This document shows, in pieces, positions 25,787 through 35,629 of a stretch of 39,516 bases of DNA. Positions within the stretch are counted from its first letter, which is position 1, and every line of letters begins with the position of its first letter. The stretch is from Stentor coeruleus (lineage: Eukaryota; Ciliophora; Heterotrichea; Heterotrichida; Stentoridae). Location: assembly GCA_001970955.1 (NCBI GenBank), contig MPUH01000702.1, positions 1 to 39,516 of the forward strand, given 5' to 3'. Under the pieces are notes generated by a model. The model was not told the origin of the DNA, made no database searches, and worked only from the letters and a program-made list of their open reading frames with translations. The position numbers and the translations under genes are program-made.

Positions 25787-28112
25787 GCTAGTTCTTCTTC
25801 ATCATAATCCTCATCCTCTACTATTTTCTTTTGTGAAGTTGTTGGAAGTACCTCAGCANAGCTAGTTCTTCTTCATCATAATCCTCATCCTCTACTATTT
25901 TCTTTTGTGAAGTTGTTGGAAGTACCTCAGCAGGTTCTTCACCAGTCTCATCAAGTTGAAGCCATTTATTTCCTAGTCTAGGAGGTTTAACTTTTTTTTT
26001 TTCAAGGTCTTCCCAATTAATATCTCTGAAAAACACATGATGTTTGACCTGGCTGATACTAGGCCTTTTAGTTGGGTCTTTATTCATAAGTTTTCTCATC
26101 AAATCCTGTGCTTCAGGTCTAACAGTTTTCGGGAACTGCAACATACCATTTTTAATATTCCTAAATAGTTCCTTGATATTATCAGAATAAAAAGGTGGAA
26201 GTCCAGTAAGTAATTCATACAAAATTGCACCAATTCCATACACATCAGCAGATTTCTCAGACCCTGATTTTGATAGCATTTCTGGGGCTAAATATGCAGG
26301 TGATCCACAAAAAGACATAGCCGGATTTAAAGGGTTAACATTTTCTTTAGCTAAACCAAAATCAGCAAGTCTTATATGCCCAGCACGATCTAATAATATA
26401 TTCTCAGGCTTTAAATCCCTATACACAATATCTAAAGAATGCAAATATTCAACAGCTAAAATTGTCTCGGCTATATAAAACTTAGCTACAGATTCAGCAA
26501 AACGACTTCTTTCAGACAAATGTGTCATCAAATCCCCATTAGGACATAATTCTAAAACCATATACAAATTTTTTGGAGTCTGAAAAGCATAACTCATACT
26601 AATAATAAAAGGGTGTCTTAAGTATCTAAGGATTTTACATTCACCAATAGCGTATTTTATTTGTTTTTGGTTGATTAAAAACTGTTTGTTTAGTTGTTTG
26701 ATAGCATAAACACGCTTTGTATCATTTTTAATTACCTTATAGACTTTACCAAAACTCCCACTACCTAGTTCTCCAAGTATGGTAAAGCTTTTGAAGTTAA
26801 CCCCATCATCATGTCTAGCTTCAGATTTTAATATAATTCCTTCTCTTATAGCGTTTTGATCTTCATCATTTTTATAATCTTCATCATTAAATCCCCGTTT
26901 ATGTATTTGACAATAATCGATACCATTTTGTAATCTACTAACCCATTCATTTGTTAAATCTCCTTGAAGGGTATAGAATTTATAACTACCAAGTTTAGAA
27001 TATAAAATAAAACACATAGCGTTTTTGTTACCATATAATAAACCTTTTGTTGTTTTTATATCCCAAATATCGATAAGTTTTACTAATAACCAAGGATCTT
27101 CTTGTTGTAAAAATGAGTCTTTGTTGTGAAAACATTTAAGATAACCATTATCGTGGTCTATATATAGAAAAACTTGTTTATCTTCGATAACTAGACTTCC
27201 TGTATAGTAAACATCGCTTGAGAAGTTCATTGCACCTTTAGGGATGTTTTCATGAATACTTTGGAGCTGTAGTTCGCCCATGAATTTTGGAATGAGTTCA
27301 AAGATTTCTTGGGTTGAAGCAACTTGTAATGGGATTAAACCAGCTTGGTCTTCAATTGTCATACATGCTTTTTGCTCAAGAAGAAGCTGGGTTATTGATG
27401 AGTAACCTTTTCTACAAGCGAGATGCAATGCAGTACCTTTGCCTGCAGTCATTTTATTAACTTGAATCCTAGGGTGTTTTAAAATTGCTCTAACACATTC
27501 TAAATGTCCATTATTCACTGCTAGCATAAGTGGTGTAAAATTATCTTTGCTTTCTCTATTACATGCAGCATTTCTTGCTACAAACAACTGAACAATATTA
27601 GAATGGCCAAGTTGGCATGAATAATGTAAAGCTGTATATCCTTCGCTATTCGCAGAACTAAGTAAATCTTCTTCTTCATCTACAATTTTCCCAGCTTCTT
27701 CTCGTTCATAGTCACCAAAAATTTGAAGTACTCCAGATAACACCCCAGTTCGTATTTTTTCTACTAATAAACCTAACCAATCTTTAGCTGGTGCGACTTC
27801 TTTTTGCTCTTTCATTTCACGTTTAGCTCTAAGTTTATCACGAACAGCAGCTTCAGCTTCATCTTCAGGGCGAATTATATCTAAAAACAAAGCTGAGGAC
27901 TCATTAATTTCATAACTGGCTAAAGTGCTTTCTTCTGATAAGAGGATTTCATTACCATCTTTTATCAGAAGGATTCTTATCATATTAGAATGCTGGGAGA
28001 CTGCTGAGGCTAGAATGGATTTGAGTTCAGCGATAGTGTGATAAGAATGCGCATCTACAGTCTGTTTGCCGGACTGACTACTTTGGTCAATTAACTTAAA
28101 AGTTAGCTGCAT
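25750..28112 (-). CDS. AGC-family protein kinase with N-terminal ubiquitin-like domain, ankyrin repeats and PH domain
   Basis: The gene starts at the ATG at 28112. Domains in order: ubiquitin-like fold at about residues 1-80 (QTVDAHSYHTIAELKSILAS...RILLIKDGNEILLSEESTLASYEI); ankyrin repeats at about 155-270 (NSEGYTALHYSCQLGHSNIV, DNFTPLMLAVNNGHLECV, KGTALHLACRKGYSSIT); a PH domain at about 300-400 (YYTGSLVIEDKQVFLYID...FYTLQGDLTNEWVSRLQ); and a kinase domain at about 443-697. Kinase residues seen are GSGSFGKV (450-457), Lys472, YRDLKPEN (564-571), DFG (584-586), activation loop FCGSPAYLAPE, and the TKRPS end. YRDLKPEN and this loop are typical of AGC kinases. A 73-bp duplication around an N shifts the frame near the C-terminus. 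Collapsing it extends the acidic tail to an end reading DSVAEFNFSRN, a partial hydrophobic-motif-like end, with the stop at 25750. The protein would be about 762 aa. PH and ankyrin parts suggest lipid- and partner-directed localisation. Confidence 0.92.
25786..25932. repeat. 73-bp direct repeat flanking a single N, inside the kinase gene
   Basis: Positions 25786-25858 and 25860-25932 are identical, separated by the N at 25859. The period of 74 shifts the reading frame and corrupts the kinase C-terminus. Confidence 0.93.
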
Positions 28113-28472
28113 TTATATACCATTAACGATTAGGAGAAATTATGCTTTTAAGGTATTTTAGAGTATAAAATTAGAAAAAGTTTGGGTTTGGGGTGTTTGG
28201 GTATGAAAATTATTAGGATTAGAAAAAAAAGATAATATTTAAGTTAGGATAAGATTATATAGGAATGGTTATAAGAGATCATATAGAATATTAGATTTAT
28301 AAGAATAACATAAGAAAATTATCATGAAGATTAGGATTTGACAGTTTGTGTCATAGTTAGAATGGGTGTTAGGAATTTTTGTTTTATATTTTTATAAGAG
28401 TGGTGAAAAGTTTTATTGCTTGAGTAGTTATTTTATTCATTACCTAAAAACATTATCCTTCAGTAATATATT
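28113..28472. other. Divergent promoter region between the AGC kinase and a coiled-coil gene
   Basis: The 360-bp stretch is G-rich on the plus strand for most of its length, that is C-rich on the coding strand of the kinase gene. No ORF is seen. Confidence 0.5.
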
Positions 28473-29882
28473 ATGGATCTTACAAAGTCGACGACAACGC
28501 TAATACAAAGCCGTCTCCTCCGCAGCCAATACGAATCCACAAATGACAAAGACAACTTTTGCACTAACAACCTCGAAGAAATGAGCGAAGTTTCTCTCCA
28601 ACTCGGCATGATCCGCAAAAAACACGACATCCTAAAACAAGAAAACGAATACAAGCGCCAAAACCTCAACAAGATCATAAAAGACATCGAACAAATCGGC
28701 CAATTAACAACAGTCCATAGTGGAGACCAATCATCAGTAGAAAGTAACTACAACATCATCCAAGCAAACTTACAATCCCATAAAATCAAACTCGAAGAAG
28801 AAACTGCAAACTCAAAAACCTACAAGCAAATGCATGACCGTATGAATGAAGATAAAATTTCATTAGACTTAAAATCTAATGAGCTCCATAAACAGCTTTC
28901 AATATTAAAAAAAATCCTCAGCACAGAAAGGCAAAAATGTAAAAGAAATTTCGAATCAATCCATTCATCAAGAACAAATTTAAAAAACATAAGAAGCATG
29001 GTAGATTTTGATAATAAACAGAAACTCGAAAGGATTAGTAATTTAGAAAAGTCAGCTTTGTCTAGAAAAGAAGCTGCACAAAGACGTGAGGAGAGGATAA
29101 GGAAAATAGCTGAAATTGCAGATATAGCGGCTAATGAAAATACTGAGTCTCAAGAAATTGTCATGAAGCAAAGTTTGATTTTGCATAAAATATGGCATTC
29201 GTATTTACGATATAAACTTGATAAGAAACTTAAAGGGGCTATGGATATTGAAGATGCATATCAGAGTATAAGATCAGCAACAGGTTTACAGAATATAAAT
29301 GAAATAGTTACGAATTTTATAGGGAAAGAAGAAAATCAAGCACAATTGAGGAAAAGTATAGAAGAGGCGAATAGGAATTTAGATGAACTTAGGAAAAGAA
29401 ATGAAAAATCAAAAAGCATATTAAAAGAACTTATGTTGATAGAGAATAATAGTTCGGCTATTGAGTTCTTGAGAAAAGTTCGTATTGTTGATGATGAGAT
29501 TAATAATGAGAAAAAACAGACGGAAAAATTGAAAGGAGAACTTGCTAATGCTCATGAGTTTTTAGATGAAATTGAAGTATGGAGTAAGAAAACTAAGACG
29601 GTTATGAATTTGGTTGAAGGGGATGATGTGAAGAAAATATTTTTAGAATTGAAAGATATTATTCAGAAGGATTTGATGACAGTGGGGGAAAGAAGAGAGA
29701 AGATTATGGGGGAGTGGATGGATTTAGAAAGCAAAAGTACGGATCAGTTAGTGAAAAGTATTTATCAAGAAAAGTATGGGATTTATTCTAATAGATTTAG
29801 AGATGTTAGTCAAGATGATAGTCATCATTCAAGCTTTGAGGAAGAAGATAAGAAGAAAAAGGTGATTAAAGGCAAAAAATAA
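28473..29882 (+). CDS. Long coiled-coil protein resembling outer-dynein-arm docking proteins (CCDC151/ODAD3 group)
   Basis: A protein of 469 aa, almost entirely coiled coil with a charged tail (EEEDKKKKVIKGKK). The segment AYQSIRSATGLQNINEIVTNFIGKEENQAQLRKSI (about residues 263-298) corresponds in position and pattern to the F..I...TG......LV..F.......QL..L element shared by CCDC151/ODAD3 and its relatives, which anchor outer dynein arms to axonemal doublets. LKSNELHKQLSILKKILSTERQKCKRN fits the preceding family coil. The rest cannot be distinguished from generic coiled coil. A ciliary role fits a heterotrich covered with cilia. It is the first of three plus-strand coiled-coil genes. Confidence 0.6.
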   Translation: MDLTKSTTTLIQSRLLRSQYESTNDKDNFCTNNLEEMSEVSLQLGMIRKKHDILKQENEYKRQNLNKIIKDIEQIGQLTTVHSGDQSSVESNYNIIQANLQSHKIKLEEETANSKTYKQMHDRMNEDKISLDLKSNELHKQLSILKKILSTERQKCKRNFESIHSSRTNLKNIRSMVDFDNKQKLERISNLEKSALSRKEAAQRREERIRKIAEIADIAANENTESQEIVMKQSLILHKIWHSYLRYKLDKKLKGAMDIEDAYQSIRSATGLQNINEIVTNFIGKEENQAQLRKSIEEANRNLDELRKRNEKSKSILKELMLIENNSSAIEFLRKVRIVDDEINNEKKQTEKLKGELANAHEFLDEIEVWSKKTKTVMNLVEGDDVKKIFLELKDIIQKDLMTVGERREKIMGEWMDLESKSTDQLVKSIYQEKYGIYSNRFRDVSQDDSHHSSFEEEDKKKKVIKGKK

Positions 29883-31023
29883 TTTGGTAGATAATATTAC
29901 CTAATTACTAAAACTAGACTTAGAAAGTATAGTAGTATAGGATAAGGTTTTATATTTTATTATATAGTTAGATAGTGGGGGGAAATTGTTTAGAAATAAA
30001 CTATGTATATTTGGGCTTTAAATTCATCAATGAAAAGTTAATGAAGTTTAGATATATGTGCTTTTTATCTATAAATAATATCTAGAATATTTTGATTTAA
30101 GTGAGAGATTATTTTTGAGATTTTTACTCTTGAAATATGCTCTATGTAGATTGTCTCATATCTTTGGGTATCATATTAAATTTCAGATTTTCAAAAAGTT
30201 ATTGGGCTAAAAGATAGTTGAAGTAATTAAAAATAGAATATGATCTAACACCATAATTAGACTGTGCCAAAACTCCACTATTTATCAATTTCTATTAATA
30301 ATAGCAAATCTCATAATACCATATAATTAAAAAATATCATATTTATTTAAAACCAAAAATATTCCTAGTCTACAGCACTTTATTTCCCCCATTTTCATAC
30401 ATATAGGGGTTTAAAGTAATGCACTTTATTTCCCCCATTTTCATACATATAGGGGTTTCAAGATATTTTATCACATTGAAATCATCATTATATCCAACTT
30501 CACAGTCAATCTGCAACTCATTAATCTCATTAAAACCCTTAAACTCCAGTTCCTTTTATTTGTTGTATATAAAAATGTTGGTAATTTGATTTTGATGATG
30601 GTCAATTGTTTGAAATGCTTTTGATATTATTTTTATAAGACTAAAACTGATTCTGCACTATTGGGTATCCGGGTGTTAGGCGTTAAGGTAAATATTTAGG
30701 ATTATAAGGATTTTTTATAGACTTTATTAGAAATGTTGCTGATTTCTTCGAAAAAATCTACGATTAGGGACCAGTTTGCATTTTAAGATAGTCTAAAGCG
30801 GTTTGAAATACTTTTTTATTGGTTTTATGTTTTTTTTGTATTACTTAGTAAGGTGTTGCATTTTTCTAATATTTTTTCGCTTTAGAAAACTTTAGGTAAT
30901 GTGTTTGCAGACTGATATAAAACTAAGTGGAAAATGCATATAAAAGGTTTTGGTTTAAATAATGACTCATGTTTACAACATTTTCTTGTTCGAATTTTTT
31001 CATATACAATAAAAATAGAGATT
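29883..31023. other. Long intergenic region with a 38-bp tandem repeat
   Basis: The stretch of 1.1 kb lies between two plus-strand coiled-coil genes. A 38-bp block is repeated with an 8-bp spacer at 30375-30458. Beyond about 30580 the DNA is T/G-rich up to the next start, unlike other upstream flanks in the window. An in-frame ATG at 30934 would lengthen the following gene by 30 codons. No other gene is seen. Confidence 0.5.
30375..30458. repeat. 38-bp direct repeat, two copies with an 8-bp spacer
   Basis: Positions 30375-30412 and 30421-30458 are identical (starting GCACTTTATTTCCCCC and ending ATAGGGGTTT); the spacer is AAAGTAAT. Each copy contains CCCCC and GGGG words that could pair within the unit. 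No N is present, so it may be genuine, or it may be an assembly error without a gap mark. Confidence 0.9.
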
Positions 31024-32388
31024 ATGGAAGAAGATCAGTTAAAACTTATTAAGGACTTTCAAGAGTTAATGCCTAAAGATGCCTCAACTCCAGTAAAAGC
31101 CAAAGACGAATCAGAAAAATTTCTCCTAGAATACGAGCTTGAATGCCGCAAAGCTGAAGAACTTGACGACCACATCAAAAACGCGAAAAAAGAGCTCTTC
31201 GAAACCAAGCGCTTCCTCAAAGATACCTTACGCTGGAAGCCATCAGGAAAAAACCAGCAACAAATCGAGAACTTTGAACGTAAACTCAACAGCATAAAAG
31301 TTAAATACGGGAAACTTCGTAAAGAAAATGAAACTTTACGTGAGCAAATCCAAGTCATCCGTCGTAACACTTCAGGTGCTCATCGTGAACTATCAACCCT
31401 AACTAACAGTTTACATAAAATCAATAATAAAACAAGAGAACTTCAAGAATTTAGTACTTCAAACCATGAAGTTTCTATGGCTCATAAAGCTAGAATGGAT
31501 AAAATGAACTCAAGTTTTACAACAACAAGAATGAATATGAATGATAGAGTTTCTAAACTTGAAGACATTTATAGAAAAGAATCTAATTCAGTTACCCCAA
31601 CATCTTTTAAAAGACCACGTACACCTTATAGTGAATTAGCAGAAAATATGAGAGCTTTGAAGTTTATGAGTAAAAAATGGATTGAAAAAGTTAGGGAAAA
31701 AGAAAGGCATATTATGGAATATAGGGAAAATATGCATGAATTAGAAGAAGCTTTGGGTATTATGAAGAATGTGGTGAATACAACGGTTTTAAATGTTGCG
31801 GTTAAAGCATTTATTGATAGTTGTGAGCAGGAGAAAGATTTGAGTAGCAATTTTTTGAGAATTTCTGAGAAGATTGATAATTTCGAGAGAAATATTGAGA
31901 AAACAAGGAGGATGATACAGAAAGTAACTGAGGATACGCAAAGTAAGGAAAGTAGGAAGCAGAGTTATTTGAGTAAGATTGATAAGGAGGTTGAGAAGAT
32001 TAATAAGGAGATTTCTAAGTACTCGAATATTAAAGCAGAAAGGGAGTTGAGTATTGAAGGGATTTCTCAGGATGTGCTTAGTATGATAAGGAATTTAGAA
32101 ACTTTAGGTATCAAAGCTCAATCTTTTCAATTAATAGAAGACCCTTCATTAAACTCTACAAATGTTATCGCTCATTTGAATAAATTAGAAGAATTGATTG
32201 AGGTACTTTTAGCAGGGTTATCAATAAGAAAACCTCCTAAGCGTGATGCTAAAGAAGAAAAAACTGAGAAAAAAATACAATTAAATGCTATTGATATCGA
32301 TGATATGCCCGTTGATGAAATTCTCTACCCAATGTCTGTTGAAGAAATAAGGGCTCAAGCAAGAAATTTTCTTAATAACGCGATTTAA
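31024..32388 (+). CDS. Coiled-coil protein, about 454 aa
   Basis: The start is taken at the ATG at 31024 (MEEDQLKLIKDFQ), since the 30 codons upstream to an ATG at 30934 encode low-complexity hydrophobic residues unlike the body. Nearly the whole protein is charged coiled coil (KYGKLRKENETLREQIQVIRRN, ISEKIDNFERNIEKTRRMIQK). WKPSGKNQQQIENFERKL near residue 65, KRPRTPYSELAENMRALKFM near 200 and NVIAHLNKLEELIEVLLAGL near 395 are less repetitive landmarks. The last resembles the late segment of dynein-arm docking coiled coils, but this is weak. It is possibly axonemal or cytoskeletal. It is not otherwise recognised. Confidence 0.7.
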   Translation: MEEDQLKLIKDFQELMPKDASTPVKAKDESEKFLLEYELECRKAEELDDHIKNAKKELFETKRFLKDTLRWKPSGKNQQQIENFERKLNSIKVKYGKLRKENETLREQIQVIRRNTSGAHRELSTLTNSLHKINNKTRELQEFSTSNHEVSMAHKARMDKMNSSFTTTRMNMNDRVSKLEDIYRKESNSVTPTSFKRPRTPYSELAENMRALKFMSKKWIEKVREKERHIMEYRENMHELEEALGIMKNVVNTTVLNVAVKAFIDSCEQEKDLSSNFLRISEKIDNFERNIEKTRRMIQKVTEDTQSKESRKQSYLSKIDKEVEKINKEISKYSNIKAERELSIEGISQDVLSMIRNLETLGIKAQSFQLIEDPSLNSTNVIAHLNKLEELIEVLLAGLSIRKPPKRDAKEEKTEKKIQLNAIDIDDMPVDEILYPMSVEEIRAQARNFLNNAI

Positions 32389-32930
32389 TTTAGCATATTA
32401 TTATACCAAATTTAATTTTTAAGATTATTAGATTACAGATTATGTGATTTAATTATGCTTATAGCTTTTTTGTTTATAGATAATTTTGAGTTGTGTTAAA
32501 TAATAAGTATAAGGCAAAGTGAGTATACAATTTTTTAAAGATTCTGAAAAATATTAGATGGTTTATAGTTTATTTAAAGTTATACTTTTCGAAATTTGCA
32601 TTTTATATTAATTAGTTTTAATATAATATATATAGCACTTCTATGATTAAGGTTACAAAAATCTAAAGTGATAGAGTATTGATTTATAATTGTATAGCAT
32701 GCAGTGGGATTGGTTAAACCAATTTTATTTATATGCAAAGTTATAAAACCAGCATAAAAACTCAATCAATATATCATCAAAATAAACTAAATATAACCTT
32801 AAATAAAAAACAATTATTTATCCTTTATCCTGTCATAAAAACTCAGCATCATATCCAAATTATAAAATTTTAATATACCACATATTCGCTATTTATATAA
32901 CACATAAATCTAAGAAGCAATATAAAAATA
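32389..32930. other. AT-rich intergenic region
   Basis: The 542-bp stretch is very AT-rich, T/G-rich on the left and A/C-rich on the right. No ORF or structured element is seen. Confidence 0.6.
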
Positions 32931-34304
32931 ATGGACTCAGATGATGACTCAATCACATTAAGCATGGATGAGTACGCAAAACTTCAAAATGATATACTTG
33001 ACGTAAAACACGAGAACACCAGACTCAAAGAAATAAGCGAAAAATACGATGAAGCAGTCAAAAAAGCTCAAGATTCACATAATGATTTTCAGAAAGTTCT
33101 CGATGAGCTACAAAAAACTAAAGATGAACTAAATAGACTTAAAAGTCCTGAAGAAGACCCTTTGAAAAAAATCCCCAGATTTTCTAGAGAAATGATTGTG
33201 AATTGCCTTAAATCAGTAAGAAAACAAGATGATTTCGATAAAGACCAATCTTATTTTTTAGAACAAATTCTAGCGATAATAGAGTATATTTGGCCTAAAG
33301 GAGGAGATCAAGAGCTTAAGATTTCTGATATTCAAGAAGTTGCAAATGCTTCAGAAGTAAAAAATATTAGAGAATCTTATAATAAAATCAAATTCAGTTT
33401 GGAGGCTATGGAAGAAAAATCCAAGGTTATGCAGATATCTTTAGAAGAAACAGCTAAGGATAATTTGAAAATGAGTCAAAAAATTACTGAACTTGAAGGA
33501 CAGAAAGAGCATTTGATTATTGATTTAGCATCTCGTGAAGAAGAGGTTGTAGAAGCTAGGAAACAGTTAAAAGATAAATTTGCCCTAGAATGTGAAAAGC
33601 ACAATATCGAACTTGAGCTTGAAAGTTCTAAAGGTCAAATCGAAAAACTTAAAAATGAACTTGAAAAATCTACTGAAAAAGAATCAAATGCTGAACTAAT
33701 AATTGCCCTTCAACAAGAAATCGAAGAACTGAAAAACAATGAAAATCTTTTATCCCTAGAATACAACAACCTTAAAAACTCAGCAAAACAAACATTTTAT
33801 GAAATAGGGACACTAAAAACTAGCAACAAAACCCTAGAATCCACAGTAAAATCAAAAGAAGAACAGCTAAAAAAAATCATTCTCGAACTAGAAGATATGA
33901 AAACTGAAAGACAAATCCTCCAAAAACGTAGTATGAACGATCTTAAAGACTTAAAAACTGAATTAGCTAAAGAGAAAACTCTACACGAACAATGCAAAAT
34001 GGATAAAGAAAAAGTTATGCAGGAAAACCGAAAACTTCAGGAGAATTTAAGGGCTGGGGTAAAAATTGCCCCACCTTCTCATCAAGAAAGAATAATTGTA
34101 GAGTCTATGTCACATCGGCTTTCAGAGCTTGATCAAGAAAATACTTTATTGAAAAAAAGAATTAAAGACTTTGCTAATTTTGGTAATGAAAAAGCTAGAT
34201 TAGAGGAGGAAAATGATGATCTAAAAAATGAAATCAATAAACTCGCAATGGAAATGGCTTCTATTGGCGCACAGTTTAATGAATATAGAAGGTTATATCA
34301 TTAG
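32931..34304 (+). CDS. Coiled-coil protein, 457 aa
   Basis: Residues 1-75 form a coiled coil after an acidic start (MDSDDDSITLSMDEYAKLQ). Residues about 78-125 are a small non-coil segment (IPRFSREMIVNCLKSVRKQDDFDKDQ, FLEQILAIIEYIWPKGG) that may be a folded helical domain. Residues about 140-450 are continuous heptad-rich coil (LELESSKGQIEKLKNELEKS, EEQLKKIILELEDMKTERQI). No motor, membrane or enzymatic motif is present. The pattern fits a structural or tethering protein (golgin-, centriolar- or axonemal-like) but none can be chosen. It is convergent with the two-exon gene downstream. Confidence 0.7.
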   Translation: MDSDDDSITLSMDEYAKLQNDILDVKHENTRLKEISEKYDEAVKKAQDSHNDFQKVLDELQKTKDELNRLKSPEEDPLKKIPRFSREMIVNCLKSVRKQDDFDKDQSYFLEQILAIIEYIWPKGGDQELKISDIQEVANASEVKNIRESYNKIKFSLEAMEEKSKVMQISLEETAKDNLKMSQKITELEGQKEHLIIDLASREEEVVEARKQLKDKFALECEKHNIELELESSKGQIEKLKNELEKSTEKESNAELIIALQQEIEELKNNENLLSLEYNNLKNSAKQTFYEIGTLKTSNKTLESTVKSKEEQLKKIILELEDMKTERQILQKRSMNDLKDLKTELAKEKTLHEQCKMDKEKVMQENRKLQENLRAGVKIAPPSHQERIIVESMSHRLSELDQENTLLKKRIKDFANFGNEKARLEEENDDLKNEINKLAMEMASIGAQFNEYRRLYH

Positions 34305-34466
34305 AAATAGATTAAAACTTATAATTCGTTTGAATGTCACCATATTACAAAAAATTTAACTCCGACAACTTAATCTAAATCTTCAAAAATCACATAAAAA
34401 TCTCTAACCCTAATCATATCCTCTAATAAAAATCCTAATTTAACTACTATTTCCAATAATCATAAC

Positions 34467-35556
34467 CTATTCTATATCATCAATATCAATAAGCCCAGCC
34501 GGTAATTCATGTTCTCCATTCTCATCAACAATAACCAATACTTCTTTATATTCAGGAACTTTAACATCCAATATCCTCTTCCTACTAATCACTCCTTCAA
34601 GTCTTACCCTACACCAAATATTTTCCCTAGTAATCTTAGGATAGTTTACTTCAATTTCTACAAGTCCTTTATTTTCTCTACAAACAGTTCTTTTAATCTC
34701 AGTTCTCTTAAAAAAACCATCAACAACATAAGCATTAATCCTTGTTACTTCCCATCCAACAGGTGCATAATAAGAAACAACACAATTTTTACTTTCACTA
34801 AGTACTGAAAACAGTTTATGTATTAATGGGACCATAACACAACTTGGATTTTTATCAATTTCTATAGTCTCATCTTCAGAAAATGTACTCCATTCAGTAT
34901 AAGGTTTTTTGATTATTTGAAAAGTTTCGATTTGGATTTTTTTTATTGTTGGAGGTTCAACTCCTGGGCATAGTTTTAGTTGGATTTTAAGTTTTTTGGT
35001 CCTTTGTTTGAGTTCTTGGTTTTTTTCTAGGAAAAACAAGTCAAAAGCTGTGATTTGGGGGAAAATATTGTATTTTATTGTTGTTGTCATGAAAAGGTCG
35101 TTTAAGGTTTGAAGGAGTTTATTGAATTGGGAATAAGAGGATGAGATGAGTTCGTCGATTTTAGGGAAGAAAGATGAGGGTTTTGAGTTAGCGAGAGGGC
35201 TTACAATTGAAGTCCATCTTTTGATCAAGCTGATTAATCAGTTACTTTTGCTTTAAAGAGTCTTTCCATGTGAATTCTTGTAAGAGTTTCTGTAAACCTC
35301 GGCCGATATAATCTATAAGTTCTTTGTCCTCGTGGGCTTGATGCGCAGTTAGGAGTTTGTTTGTTTCTTCTACAGCTTTTGTGATGATTTCACTTTTGAT
35401 TTGTGGAAATATTGCAAAACAGTCATCAAGGACTGCTAAAATCTGCTGACTAGCAACTTCAAGTGCTCTCTGATATTCCAGTTGCTTTTGATCAACTGGA
35501 ACAGGTGGAAAATCTTCCATTTCTTCAGAGTCGTGCTGCTCAAAAAAATCATCCAT
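34467..35556 (-). CDS. Unknown two-exon protein, 357 aa, joined by a 16-nt intron
   Basis: Exon 1 is 35246-35556 and exon 2 is 34467-35229 on the minus strand. The 3' frame has no ATG of its own near its beginning (it opens after a stop with TTG), and the two frames are separated by a sequence GTAACTGATTAATCAG with GT-AG ends, exactly 16 nt. Removing it joins ...DSLKQ with NLIKRWTS... in frame and gives 358 codons in total. The first part is acidic (HDSEEMEDFPPVPV) then helical. The middle has Trp- and Phe-containing helices. The C-terminal half is strand-rich (NCVVSYYAPVGWEVTRINAY, YKEVLVIVDENGEHELPAG). I do not recognise the family. It lies upstream of the anoctamin stop side only by 70 bp on the same strand. 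Confidence 0.8.
35230..35245 (-). other. 16-nt intron in the unknown two-exon gene
   Basis: On the minus strand it reads GTAACTGATTAATCAG. It contains an in-frame TAA (the apparent stop of exon 1). Splicing restores the frame, adding Asn at the junction codon. Confidence 0.88.
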
Positions 35557-35629
35557 ATCTTTATTTATTAAGATAAGGTATATATAATATGATAGATAAA
35601 ATATGATTTCCGTAATAAATATTTTCTAA

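Noticed and set aside
30375..30458. CRISPR-like array
   Set aside because: Only two copies, an 8-bp spacer, eukaryotic context and no cas genes.
30600..30930. Minus-strand stretch that looks coding if TAA/TAG are read as Gln
   Set aside because: Many stops, no motif and composition expected of AT-rich non-coding DNA.
34467..35228. Independent gene starting at TTG (35228)
   Set aside because: TTG starts are not expected in a ciliate nuclear gene, and a 16-nt GT-AG intron joins it to the upstream exon in frame.
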